Below, piece after piece: positions 34,217-43,008 of a DNA stretch of 64,000 nt (positions are counted from its first letter, which is position 1; each line of letters opens with the position of its first letter). Location: assembly GCA_016929065.1 (NCBI GenBank), contig JAFGJO010000043.1, positions 62,001 to 126,000 on the forward strand, written 5' to 3'. The translations under genes and the position numbers were made by a program. This DNA is from Spirochaetales bacterium (lineage in GTDB: Bacteria > Spirochaetota > Spirochaetia > SZUA-6 > RPPD01). A model generated the notes under the pieces. It had not been told where the DNA came from. It saw only the letters and a list, made by a program, of their open reading frames with translations, and ran no database searches.

Positions 34217-34920
34217 TTGAAACATCAAATACGGTCCTGGACATTGGGGAAAAAGACGGGGATGCCGGAATACAAAAACCATATATTGAGATGACGGTCA
34301 GCGATACCGGCCAGGGAATGGATGAAACTATTCTCGCGAATCTGTTTGAACCATTTTATACGACAAAGGACCCGGAACACGGGACCGGTCTTGGGCTATC
34401 GACTGTATATGGAATTATTCAACAACATGGCGGAAAAATAAATGTATACAGCGAACCAGGACACGGGAGCAGTTTCAAGATTTATTTCCCCCGCATATAC
34501 CAGGATGCAGAAGAATTGCTCCCTGAACTTGAGATACCGGTTACAGGTGGAAGCGAATCCATTCTGGTTGCGGAAGATGATCCTTCTGTTCTCAAGCTGG
34601 TTACAAAAATACTGCGCACAGCAGGGTATGCGGTGACAGGCGCAGTTGACGGACTTGAAGCCTTTGAAAAATATTCAAAAAGCAAAAACCAATTTGATTT
34701 GATTATTCTTGACATTATCATGCCGAAAATGAGCGGCATAGAAGTAATTGAAAAAATAAGAAAAACCCGGCCTGATATGAAATTTATTTTTTCAAGCGGG
34801 TACAGCCCGACGATTCTTGATATTGATTTTTTTAAAAAGAACAACTGTATATTTGTCCATAAACCCTATCAGTCGAGAAAATTATTACGGACTCTCCGGG
34901 AAACACTTGAGCAGGAATAG
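34168..34920 (+). CDS. Hybrid sensor histidine kinase, C-terminal part (ATPase and receiver)
   Basis: Continuation of the upstream kinase in a shifted frame. Genuine homology begins at about 34195 (PSGGRLLIET), directly after the upstream NARDAM. The HATPase G boxes are VSDTGQGMDE, FEPFYTTKDPEHGTGLGLS and PGHGSSFKIYFPR. A receiver domain follows (ILVAEDDPSVLKLV, phospho-acceptor in LIILDIIMPKMSG, lysine in VHKPY). The few residues before PSGG are frame artefact. No separate promoter or ribosome-binding site is evident, so this part would be made only if the shift is a sequence error or is bypassed. Confidence 0.8.
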   Translation: MRQCTGCHVPSGGRLLIETSNTVLDIGEKDGDAGIQKPYIEMTVSDTGQGMDETILANLFEPFYTTKDPEHGTGLGLSTVYGIIQQHGGKINVYSEPGHGSSFKIYFPRIYQDAEELLPELEIPVTGGSESILVAEDDPSVLKLVTKILRTAGYAVTGAVDGLEAFEKYSKSKNQFDLIILDIIMPKMSGIEVIEKIRKTRPDMKFIFSSGYSPTILDIDFFKKNNCIFVHKPYQSRKLLRTLRETLEQE

Positions 34921-34958
34921 TCCAGGCTTCATGACTACAATTATGTAACATCTATTAG

Positions 34959-34982
34959 TATAACTACATTTTTGTAGTTATA
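34959..34982 (+). terminator. AT-rich hairpin after the kinase gene
   Basis: TATAACTACA and TGTAGTTATA form a perfect 10-bp stem with a TTTT loop, followed by TTCTTATATTTT. It is a weak but plausible intrinsic terminator between the kinase and amtB. Confidence 0.5.
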
Positions 34983-35119
34983 TTCTTATATTTTCAACAC
35001 TTAATGCTGAACCGGTTCCATTGGAATCCTGAATATTTTTTCCCAAACAGCATATTATTTTCCGTCACAGTAAGAAATTACGATTACATGCGCAATCCTT
35101 CACCACAATTTGAAAAAAA

Positions 35120-35136
35120 TTGGCACGATTCCTGCT
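35120..35136 (+). promoter_or_regulatory. Sigma-54 promoter of amtB-glnK
   Basis: TTGGCACGATTCCTGCT matches the -24/-12 consensus (TGGCACG-N4-TTGC). GG at 35122-35123 and GC at 35134-35135 are separated by the required 10 bases. The start of transcription would fall near 35147, about 15 bases before AAGGAGGT and the amtB ATG at 35174. Control of ammonium transport by sigma-54 with an NtrC-type activator is well known. Confidence 0.82.
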
Positions 35137-35173
35137 ATATACAATGCAGAGACTTATAGTAAGGAGGTATTCC

Positions 35174-36586
35174 ATGAAGAGTACTATGTTGAAAAAATTG
35201 ATAATCATACTTGTGTTAATTGTTGTTTCAACTGCAGTGTTTGCAGAAGACGCAGCCCTGGCTGCGCCTCCAGACACTGAAGTTGTTGCCGAAGAACCGG
35301 CAGGCGTGGATCCGGGCGGGAGGCCGGTTGATTTTATCTGGCTGATTATCGCAGCCGTGCTTGTATTTTTTATGCAGGCGGGATTTGCGATGGTAGAAAC
35401 CGGTTTTACCCGTGCGAAAAACTCGGCAAATATTTTAATGAAAAACCTGCTTGACTATTCGATTGGTTCGCTGGTGTTTTTCCTGTTCGGCTGGGGGATC
35501 ATGTACGGCCCCGATCTTGTTGGAGGAATTATCGGCTGGGGAGACTTCGGGGTCACCAGTGCAAATCCCCTCGCGGAAGCAGGATATTACCAGTATGCAT
35601 CATGGCTGTTCCAGGTTGTTTTTGCTGCAACTGCGGCGACGATTGTTTCCGGCGCCATGGCGGAACGCACAAAGTTTAAGTCATATTTAATCTATAGCGT
35701 GGTGATTGCGGCATTTATCTACCCGGTCACCGGACACTGGATATGGGGCGGCGGCTGGCTCTCTGGAATGGGATTTATCGACTTTGCCGGTTCAACCGCA
35801 GTTCACTCTGTCGGCGGATGGGCAGCGCTTGCCGGTGCGATTATGCTTGGACCGCGCATCGGGAAATACGGCCCGAACGGAAAACCGAAGGCAATTGCAG
35901 GCCACAACCTGCCGCTTGCAGCACTTGGTGTGTTTATCCTGTGGTTTGGATGGTTCGGATTCAATGCCGGAAGCACGCTTGCCTTCTCTGAAAATATCGG
36001 CCACATCGCCGTAACAACGAACCTGGCCGCAGCGGCCGGTGCAGTTTCTGCCCTGATCACCATCTGGATTATTTCCGGAAAGCCGGATGCATCCATGGCC
36101 TTAAACGGGGTGCTTGCCGGCCTTGTGGCAATAACGGCGCCCTGTGCTGATGTATCACCGAACAGCGCGATTATTATCGGGTTAATTGGCGGTGTGCTTG
36201 TAGTGCTGTCTGTACTTTTTATAGACAGGGTTCTGAAGATTGACGATCCGGTTGGCGCAGTCTCTGTTCATGGCGTTTGCGGTGTGTTTGGAACACTGGC
36301 TGTGGGATTATTCGCAGAACCTGTTTATGCCAACGGCATCACCGGCCTTTTTACCGGAATCAGTGCAGGAACAGCAGAAGCATTCACTGCCGGTATCAAT
36401 CAGCTGGGATCCCAGGCACTCGGCGTGGTCACCGTTGCCGCCTATGTACTGGGCACCATGTTCCTTGTTTTCTTTGCGATAAAGAAAACAGTTGGACTGC
36501 GGGTGAGCAAGGAAGAAGAAATCAAGGGTCTGGATATCGATGAACACGGGATGGAAGCCTATTCCGGATTCCAGATACTCGACTAA
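35174..36586 (+). CDS. amtB: Ammonium transporter Amt
   Basis: A 470-residue polytopic protein with a cleavable-looking signal (KKLIIILVLIVVSTAVFA|EDAA), as in E. coli AmtB, then 11 helices. Visible family marks are FMQAGFAMVETGFTRAKNSANILMKN, YPVTGHWIWGGGWL, DFAGSTAVHSVGGWAAL and DDPVGAVSVHGVCGVFGTL; the last two contain the pore and signature histidines. I chose ATG 35174 because AAGGAGGT lies 5 bases before it. It is followed 18 bases later by glnK, the usual regulator gene. Confidence 0.96.
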   Translation: MKSTMLKKLIIILVLIVVSTAVFAEDAALAAPPDTEVVAEEPAGVDPGGRPVDFIWLIIAAVLVFFMQAGFAMVETGFTRAKNSANILMKNLLDYSIGSLVFFLFGWGIMYGPDLVGGIIGWGDFGVTSANPLAEAGYYQYASWLFQVVFAATAATIVSGAMAERTKFKSYLIYSVVIAAFIYPVTGHWIWGGGWLSGMGFIDFAGSTAVHSVGGWAALAGAIMLGPRIGKYGPNGKPKAIAGHNLPLAALGVFILWFGWFGFNAGSTLAFSENIGHIAVTTNLAAAAGAVSALITIWIISGKPDASMALNGVLAGLVAITAPCADVSPNSAIIIGLIGGVLVVLSVLFIDRVLKIDDPVGAVSVHGVCGVFGTLAVGLFAEPVYANGITGLFTGISAGTAEAFTAGINQLGSQALGVVTVAAYVLGTMFLVFFAIKKTVGLRVSKEEEIKGLDIDEHGMEAYSGFQILD

Positions 36587-36604
36587 TTGCAGGAGGGAAT
36601 GGAT

Positions 36605-36946
36605 ATGAAACTGATAGTTGCGTTAATTCAGCCCCACAAGCTGGAGGATGTGAAAAAGGCGCTGTTTGATGCCGACGTGCACAAGATGACCGTGTCAACA
36701 GCACTTGGCTGCGGACAGCAGAAGGGATTCACCGAAAGCTACCGCGGTGTTATTACAGAAATTAATTTGTTGAAAAAAACCCGGCTTGAAATTGCAGTAA
36801 ATGACAATTTTGTCAAACCGACAATTGCCGCGATTATTGCGGGAGCAAAAACCGGAAACATCGGAGACGGGAAAATATTTGTCTTGCCGATGGAAGAGTG
36901 TATCCGGATCAGAACCGGAGAAACCGGCAGCGATGCCATAGGATAA
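36605..36946 (+). CDS. glnK: PII nitrogen regulator GlnK with Thr in place of Tyr51
   Basis: A 113-residue trimeric signal protein that senses ATP/ADP and 2-oxoglutarate and blocks AmtB. It aligns without gaps to E. coli GlnB over the first 58 residues: [30 protein letters not shown], then [10 protein letters not shown], with [12 protein letters not shown] and IRIRTGE later. Tyr51 at the T-loop tip, the uridylylation site of proteobacterial PII, is Thr here (YRGVIT). Lys58, Gln39 and Lys90-type residues are kept, so ligand binding should remain. Start at 36605 is set by GGAGGG. A strong terminator follows. Confidence 0.94.
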   Translation: MKLIVALIQPHKLEDVKKALFDADVHKMTVSTALGCGQQKGFTESYRGVITEINLLKKTRLEIAVNDNFVKPTIAAIIAGAKTGNIGDGKIFVLPMEECIRIRTGETGSDAIG

Positions 36947-36964
36947 GATTCTTTCCTTCTTTGT

Positions 36965-37006
36965 AAGGGGGTGTCCGATACGAAACAGGACACCCCCTTT
37001 TTTTTG
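36965..37006 (+). terminator. Strong intrinsic terminator after glnK
   Basis: AAGGGGGTGTCC (36965-36976) pairs perfectly with GGACACCCCCTT (36988-36999), followed by an uninterrupted T-run to 37005. Confidence 0.93.
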
Positions 37007-37084
37007 CAGTAATTCCTTTAAAAGCCATGTTGAGGGCGAAATATTTTTTGTGCCCGGTGCCTGTAGTAAGGAATTACTGCAAAA
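37002..37084. repeat. 83-bp element with 17-bp perfect terminal inverted repeats
   Basis: TTTTGCAGTAATTCCTT (37002-37018) and AAGGAATTACTGCAAAA (37068-37084) are exact complements, separated by 49 bases. The left arm overlaps the T-run of the glnK terminator. The spacer contains no frame of note. Size and long perfect ends suit a small non-autonomous insertion or a structured RNA, but I see no clear target-site duplication. Confidence 0.65.
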
Positions 37085-37169
37085 CATTTAAAAGGGAATT
37101 TACAAACCTCATTGAATCTTATAGAATTCATTCTGACAAAAGAAAAAAACATGTCATAAAAAACACCTG

Positions 37170-37709
37170 TTAGAACAGAACAGCTTTGCCTTGTTTTCCT
37201 GCTTCTTCTTTCGAAACAATAATTTCGACCAGTTTAAGAGCGGCTTTCAGAGCAGTTCCCACCCCCTGTGACGTAATGACTGTTCCATCCACAACAACAT
37301 CGTCACTGATATAATTCCCGGATTCAATTTCTGTTCCCGGATAACAGGTATAGGATTTTCCTTCAAGGATACCTGCTTTGTCCAGCAGTAGCGGTGCAGC
37401 GCAAATCGCGAAGACAAGTTTTCCTGCATCATAAAATTTCTTTATCATGTCAAGCAGGGGCTGATTGCCTGTGAGTGCGTACACTCCCGGTCCGCCGGGG
37501 ATGAGAATTCCTGCGTAATCCGGGACAGATATATCCTGTCCGGAGAGAAACTCATGTTCCACCAAATAAGTTATTTTGCTTCTGCTTGTTATTTTTTTTC
37601 CGCCGATACCAAAGACATCGAGTTCCACATTTACACGGCGCAGCAGATCGATAAATGATGTTGCCTCGATGTCCTCAAAATTATTGTGCAACATGACACA
37701 GTACTTCAT
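37170..37709 (-). CDS. DJ-1/PfpI family protein
   Basis: A 179-residue cytoplasmic protein of the DJ-1/ThiJ/PfpI superfamily. The N-terminal MLHNNFEDIEATSFIDLLRR contains the conserved glutamate (E14-type). The nucleophile elbow is VFAICAAPLLLDKAGIL with the reactive cysteine. AGILIPGGPG and YPGTE fit as well. Closest in pattern to YajL/DJ-1 rather than to PfpI proteases. Roles reported for relatives include protection against oxidative or glyoxal damage. AGGAGA precedes the ATG. It is monocistronic, downstream of pckG on the same strand. Confidence 0.9.
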   Translation of the reverse strand: MKYCVMLHNNFEDIEATSFIDLLRRVNVELDVFGIGGKKITSRSKITYLVEHEFLSGQDISVPDYAGILIPGGPGVYALTGNQPLLDMIKKFYDAGKLVFAICAAPLLLDKAGILEGKSYTCYPGTEIESGNYISDDVVVDGTVITSQGVGTALKAALKLVEIIVSKEEAGKQGKAVLF

Positions 37710-37860
37710 AAATATTATCTCCTACACCTTGAAGAAGGGAATTGATGACAGCATTTTAATTTTTTTCCCGCTGATATTCCTCTTCCGAGATTGCATTCAC
37801 CTCACAGAACGTATGCAGCCTCCTCAGATCAGCACAGTTTATACCATTGAATTTTCCTTG

Positions 37861-37889
37861 AAAAAAGTCCTCTGCATTTGCAGAGGACC
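37861..37889 (-). terminator. Intrinsic terminator after pckG
   Basis: GTCCTCTGCA and TGCAGAGGAC (37867-37888) form a perfect 10-bp stem; on the minus strand six T residues follow. It lies 8 bases beyond the pckG stop. Confidence 0.88.
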
Positions 37890-37896
37890 CAATAAT

Positions 37897-39693
37897 CTAT
37901 TTTTGTAAATCTTTTTCAAGTGCATCGAGTTGGTCAATCAGCGTCTTCGGCAGTTTCCCTTCATACATCGTATAATATTCACGAATTGAGGCAGCCTCGT
38001 TTTTCCATTGCTCTTTGTCAAAGTATACAAGCTCCTGCATGTCCTCTTTGGAAATGTCAAGACCGGATACATCGATTGCATCAACAGTGGGAAGATTCCC
38101 GATCGGTGTTTCAACGGCTTTTGCTATATTCATCACCCGTTCAATCACCCATTTCAAAACACGGCTGTTTTCACCGTATCCCGGCCACAGCCATTTCCCC
38201 TCGCTGTTTTTCCGAAACCAGTTTACATAATACAGCCGGGGCAGTTTTGACCGGTCTGTCCGCTGCGGCATTGAAAGCCAGTGCGCAAAGTAATCAGCCA
38301 TATGATACCCGCAGAACGGCAACATTGCAAACGGGTCGCGGCGCAGTTCGCCGACCTTGCCGGCGGCCGCAGCGGTTTTTTCAGAACCCATCACCGAACC
38401 CAGAAATACACCGTGCTCCCATGATTTCGCTTCATTGACCAATGGAATGACCGACGGGCGTCTTCCGCCGAACAAAATCGCATCAATCGGGACTCCGTTC
38501 GGGTCTTCCCATTTCGGGTCAATCACCGGACACTGTTCGGCCGGTGCGGTAAATCGTGCATTCGGATGAGAAGCCTTCTCTGTTGAAGCAGGTGTCCAGT
38601 CATTCCCCTTCCAGTCGGTCAAATGAGCCGGAACATCCCCGTCAATTTCTTCCCACCACACATCGTTGTCATCTGTTTGTGCAACGTTCGTGAAAATGGA
38701 ATTCTTTGTCAAGGAGAGCATCGCATTCGGATTTGAATACATTGAGGTTCCAGGGGCCACGCCAAAAAAGCCGGCTTCCGGATTAATTGCATACAGCCGT
38801 CCGTCTTCGCCGATTTTCATCCAGGCGATGTCATCACCGATGCACTCAACCTTCCAGCCCGGAATGGTCGGGATAAGCATGGCAAGATTTGTTTTTCCGC
38901 ATGCACTGGGGAAGGCCGCAGCGATATATTTTTTTACTCCTTCAGGATTGGTAATGCCAAGGATAAGCATGTGTTCTGCCATCCACCCCTCTTCACGGGC
39001 CTGCACGCTTGCGATCCGGAGTGCAAAACATTTTTTACCGAGCAGCGCGTTCCCTCCATAGCCTGACCCATATGACCAGATCATCTTTTCTTCCGGGAAA
39101 TGTGATATGTATTTGCTGTCCGGATTACACGGCCAGGGAGCATCCTTTTCGCTGTCCTTCAAGGGAGCACCCACCGAATGCAGACATTTGACAAAATGCC
39201 CGTCACCAAGCGCATCGATCACTTTTTTTCCCATACGGGTCATAATTCGCATGTTTGCAACCACATAAGGAGAATCGGTTATTTCAATCCCGATATGTGC
39301 AATGCTGGATCCAATAGGGCCCATGCTGAAGGGAATGACAAACATTGTCCGCCCTTTCATGCAGCCCTTGTATAAATCAAGCATGATTCTCTTTAATTCA
39401 TCAGGATCGGTCCAGTTATTGGTGGGGCCTGCCTCTTCCTTTGTTTTGGATGCAATAAATGTTCTGTTCTCGACACGGGCAACGTCAGCAGGATTTGAGC
39501 GGCACAAGTAGCTTCCAGGCCGCTTCTCTTCGTTTAATTTGATAAACGTACCCGATTGCACCATCAGATTGCACAGCCGGTCATATTCCTCCTGCGAACC
39601 GTCACACCATTCAACGGAATCCGGTTCACACAATGTTTTTATCTCATCTACCCATGTGAGCAGTTTTTTATTCATGACCTGATATACACCCAT
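37897..39693 (-). CDS. pckG: Phosphoenolpyruvate carboxykinase (GTP)
   Basis: A 598-residue enzyme interconverting oxaloacetate and phosphoenolpyruvate with GTP. The GTP-type signatures are clear: the kinase-1a loop [15 protein letters not shown], the [13 protein letters not shown]-like [25 protein letters not shown] and [24 protein letters not shown] placed the start at ATG 39693: AAGAGGT abuts the upstream ATG at 39699, leaving the correct 6-base spacing only for 39693. In anaerobes this enzyme often works towards oxaloacetate and succinate. Confidence 0.96.
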   Translation of the reverse strand: MGVYQVMNKKLLTWVDEIKTLCEPDSVEWCDGSQEEYDRLCNLMVQSGTFIKLNEEKRPGSYLCRSNPADVARVENRTFIASKTKEEAGPTNNWTDPDELKRIMLDLYKGCMKGRTMFVIPFSMGPIGSSIAHIGIEITDSPYVVANMRIMTRMGKKVIDALGDGHFVKCLHSVGAPLKDSEKDAPWPCNPDSKYISHFPEEKMIWSYGSGYGGNALLGKKCFALRIASVQAREEGWMAEHMLILGITNPEGVKKYIAAAFPSACGKTNLAMLIPTIPGWKVECIGDDIAWMKIGEDGRLYAINPEAGFFGVAPGTSMYSNPNAMLSLTKNSIFTNVAQTDDNDVWWEEIDGDVPAHLTDWKGNDWTPASTEKASHPNARFTAPAEQCPVIDPKWEDPNGVPIDAILFGGRRPSVIPLVNEAKSWEHGVFLGSVMGSEKTAAAAGKVGELRRDPFAMLPFCGYHMADYFAHWLSMPQRTDRSKLPRLYYVNWFRKNSEGKWLWPGYGENSRVLKWVIERVMNIAKAVETPIGNLPTVDAIDVSGLDISKEDMQELVYFDKEQWKNEAASIREYYTMYEGKLPKTLIDQLDALEKDLQK

Positions 39694-39847
39694 AATCATA
39701 CCTCTTTTCTGTAAATTTCATATTTTCAGCAATTGTTGTATCGCCGTATTATGTTTGGGGAAGCATATTTAATTATATTTTCCAAAAATAATCAATTACC
39801 TGTACGGGGAAAAAAGCTTGCCTTCAAAAAAAAGAAAAGAATAAAAT

Positions 39848-41569
39848 TTATCGGGTAATTTCGAGCGCAACCGAGGAATTATTCGCATACATAAACTCGC
39901 TTACCGGATAATATCTGTTTCTGCCGATCATGCTCAATCCGTCCCCGTAACGCACACCATTCACTCCCCAGTCACTGGGCAGCGGGTCATACATAATAAT
40001 GTACTTTTTATCCCGGGTATACCCCTTCAGAATCGCGTAATGCCCGGTTGAATCCGAATAATACGCACCGAATAAATCGGTCTGGGGGTCTCCTGCTGTA
40101 TGCGATATTTTACCGCAGTGATAGCCCACCACGGCAATATTCTGGCGGTCAATAATAGCAAAAAGATCCTCTGCAGAAAAAATATTGGTATAGGATGATT
40201 TCACCCCGTTTTCTGCCATTGCGAGCTGCAGATCCTTCAGGCTGGTCGAACCATTCCCGTACCAGCCGATAAAATCCCGGACTTCGGGAACCGGGATATA
40301 TCTTCCCCTGGCCCAGGCGATACCAATTGAAACAGTTGTCGGCCCGCAATTTGACAGCCCGGTGCCGTATTGAGTTTGATACCAGTCAATGTCTACACGG
40401 TCTGAATGTATTGAATCCAGCGGGCTGACAAAAAGACTTACAAGAATTGTTCTGTATTTTTCCTTGTACTTGAGCTGAAAATATCCGGAGGCTTCAGTCT
40501 GATAATAATACACTCCATCAGATTTTTCGATAAACCGCACCGGCCGCTTGATTTTTCCGGTCATATCCTTTGCTTCGGTTATTTCGCCGTCAAGCGGAAA
40601 AATATCACCGACATTATTCACTGTTAAAAACAAACGGTCGGATTTGTATTCATATCCATAATGCGGAACATATACATAGAGCTGATTTGATTCAACACGG
40701 GTCCCCTCACTGTCACGGACCGTCAGCATGACTTTATACAATCCCGGAACCGAATAGGTATACACGCAGACTTTCTGCATGATTTTCTGTCCGTCCCCCA
40801 AATCCCATTGATAATTAAAATTCTTCCCGAGAATTTTTGTATCAATTGAGAAAAACGCAGTAATGCCTTTTCCCCTCGACTGTGTCTGGACGGATATGTT
40901 CAATTCTTTGGGGAGCGCATCACTCACTGCCGCAGATGCGCCTTCTGTCGATACCAGATGACCAACTGCCTGCCGGCGGGCTGAATTCATAAACCGCCGG
41001 ATATTTACCATCGACGGTATTTTGATCATTTGGCCGGGAACAAGAGTATCTGACGGCCCCAGGTTGTTATAAACACGCAACTCTGCAGCCCGCACATTGA
41101 ACACATATGAAATACCATGGAGTGTATCTTTTTCCTTTACAAAATAGTCAATATCTTCAACGCGGTTGATGGCAAGCTGACCGATCCCATTTTCTATAAA
41201 TGGAATCTGGGGAATATTTTCATAAATATTTTGTTCAGAGGCAATTACAAGCAGTGATTTTATATCGTATGGAAAATAGTTGCTCATCACGGAAAATGCA
41301 ACAACCGAGGCAAAAAGCACTGCAACAGAACTGACAATGATATATTTTTTATAGGGAATCATCCTGGATAGAACATGTTTTTTTATGAGCTTGCGGAATT
41401 GTTTTGAAAATATTTTCAGCCATAATTTTGCTGATTCAAGAAGTCCCAACATGACGTCTTTCCATTCACGAAATTTGGGTTCCATTATTCTGTTTTTAAA
41501 GACATTGATTAATTCCAGCATCTCTCGCCCATCGTGTGAAAGCTCATGCCAATCTGCCCGAGCATTCAA
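39848..41569 (-). CDS. Membrane-anchored LysM-PKD-C39 peptidase-like protein (paralogue 1)
   Basis: A 573-residue protein with a long basic cytoplasmic tail (1-74), one transmembrane helix (about 76-95), a LysM peptidoglycan-binding domain (about 141-186, YFVKEKDTLHGISYVF...), a PKD-like domain (about 230-300, YQWDLGDGQK) and a C-terminal papain-like C39 domain. Triad candidates are C408 (SNCGPTTVS), H510 (GHYAILKGY) and D528 (YDPLPSDW). Predicted location is the periplasmic side, tethered to the inner membrane and to the wall. The start is uncertain: TTG 41569 has no ribosome-binding site; ATG 41521 is an alternative. A clear paralogue lies at 45805-47433. Substrate unknown. Confidence 0.82.
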   Translation of the reverse strand: MNARADWHELSHDGREMLELINVFKNRIMEPKFREWKDVMLGLLESAKLWLKIFSKQFRKLIKKHVLSRMIPYKKYIIVSSVAVLFASVVAFSVMSNYFPYDIKSLLVIASEQNIYENIPQIPFIENGIGQLAINRVEDIDYFVKEKDTLHGISYVFNVRAAELRVYNNLGPSDTLVPGQMIKIPSMVNIRRFMNSARRQAVGHLVSTEGASAAVSDALPKELNISVQTQSRGKGITAFFSIDTKILGKNFNYQWDLGDGQKIMQKVCVYTYSVPGLYKVMLTVRDSEGTRVESNQLYVYVPHYGYEYKSDRLFLTVNNVGDIFPLDGEITEAKDMTGKIKRPVRFIEKSDGVYYYQTEASGYFQLKYKEKYRTILVSLFVSPLDSIHSDRVDIDWYQTQYGTGLSNCGPTTVSIGIAWARGRYIPVPEVRDFIGWYGNGSTSLKDLQLAMAENGVKSSYTNIFSAEDLFAIIDRQNIAVVGYHCGKISHTAGDPQTDLFGAYYSDSTGHYAILKGYTRDKKYIIMYDPLPSDWGVNGVRYGDGLSMIGRNRYYPVSEFMYANNSSVALEITR

Positions 41570-41696
41570 ATAAGTTTATTCTGTAGTAGTAATATGGAAA
41601 TTCTGCCGAATCTCCGTATCACTATACAAAATTATCAAAGTTTTGAAAAGAGGGAATCATATTTATTTCATATATTGTATAATTGCTATATTATTG

Positions 41697-42770
41697 TCAA
41701 TATGCCTGGCCTTTTTTATCACGAAACGGAATAAAACTCACACTCATTCCGGAATAGACATCCCGTCGGGTCAGTTTTATTTTTTTATCTTCTGTCTCTT
41801 CCTTGCGCATCTGCATGATATACTGCCGCCCGGGAGGGCCAAGCGGTGCAACAATAATCCCGTCATTGCTCAGCTGCTGTATCAGCGGCGGCGGGACGTG
41901 GTCAATTCCGCAGGTAATGATGATGCGGTCAAAGGGAGCATACTCTTCCCACCCGTAAAAACCGTCATCAAGCTTTCGATGAATATTTTTATATGTCGGG
42001 TAATCCGCCTCCAACGACGTATACAGCTCATCAGTCTCTTTCGCCAGCGGTTCAATAATTTCAATACTGAACACATAATTTGAAAGATGCGAAAGGATTG
42101 CAGACTGATACCCTGATCCGGTTCCGATTTCAAGCACCCGGTGCTGCGGTTCAATTTCAAGAGACGTCGTCATCATTGCAACAACATCCGGGTCGGTAAT
42201 GGTTGCCCCGTGTCCGATCGGCAGCCAGCTGTCATCATATGCCCGGGCAATATTCGGTTTTCTTACAAAATGTTCACGCGGGGTAAGTAAAAACGCCTCG
42301 ATGACGCGGTCGCCGACAAGTTCCTTGGATTCAATATATTTACTTGCAAGGCCCCAACGAGCGGTGATAAAATCGACTTCTTCAGCAGTATTTTCATGCA
42401 TCCATTTCAAATATCCGTTCAAATCACGAATCGGGGGCCTGTTTGTCTGCTTTGTTATATCATACGCAACAGCCAAATTCCCTGCCTTACTGTTGTTCCC
42501 CGAAATTCCAGCCTTCACGCTCACTGCACCGGCATTTTCAAGCACAGTGTTCATTCCTCTCAGGCCCTCTGATTCAAGCATCTGATTGAAAAAGAAAAAC
42601 CCAAAGAGAAAAAGAAAAAGTACTGCTACAAGTGAAGAAAAAACAATCAACGTCTTTTTGTTTATTTTCATGGCAACCGAGGATGATGGACCGGTGTTTC
42701 CCTGGCTGCTACATTCCTGACAAATATCGCCTTCTTCAACATCAAGGCCGCAAATTCTGCAACTATTCAT
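41697..42770 (-). CDS. Zinc-ribbon, TM helix and protein-L-isoaspartate methyltransferase fusion
   Basis: A 357-residue protein. The N-terminus is a four-cysteine zinc ribbon (C4, C7, C17, C20). A basic stretch (KINKK) precedes one transmembrane helix (about 40-63). After a linker, about residues 120-350 form a PCMT-type domain with IGHGATITDPDVVAMM and the SAM-binding VLEIGTGSGYQSAIL. PIMTs repair isoaspartyl residues in damaged proteins and normally are soluble and cytoplasmic. By the positive-inside rule the methyltransferase here would face the periplasm, where SAM is not known to be available, so orientation or function is open. GGAGAGG precedes the ATG. Confidence 0.85.
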   Translation of the reverse strand: MNSCRICGLDVEEGDICQECSSQGNTGPSSSVAMKINKKTLIVFSSLVAVLFLFLFGFFFFNQMLESEGLRGMNTVLENAGAVSVKAGISGNNSKAGNLAVAYDITKQTNRPPIRDLNGYLKWMHENTAEEVDFITARWGLASKYIESKELVGDRVIEAFLLTPREHFVRKPNIARAYDDSWLPIGHGATITDPDVVAMMTTSLEIEPQHRVLEIGTGSGYQSAILSHLSNYVFSIEIIEPLAKETDELYTSLEADYPTYKNIHRKLDDGFYGWEEYAPFDRIIITCGIDHVPPPLIQQLSNDGIIVAPLGPPGRQYIMQMRKEETEDKKIKLTRRDVYSGMSVSFIPFRDKKGQAY

Positions 42771-42941
42771 TTAAAAACCTCTCCATGGTAATACAGCTTA
42801 TTCCCTTTTCAAGAATTGCACATACTTTATAAAAATGTCGGGAATTAATCAATTCACTCGATACGAGTATTTACAATACAACAAAACTATTTTTCAATCA
42901 ATACCGAATCTTTCCTGGTATGTATTCATGCAGAATAAATC

Positions 42942-42970
42942 TTGTGATATTCAGAATTCCCTGCTATAAT
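42942..42970 (+). promoter_or_regulatory. Promoter of the spermidine-synthase-like gene
   Basis: TTGTGA (42942-42947), 17 bases, TATAAT (42965-42970). It lies in the divergent spacer and reads towards the polytopic gene. Confidence 0.72.
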
Positions 42971-43008
42971 GCGAACCATTCACCATCTGCGGGAAAAGCA
43001 TTTTTTCC

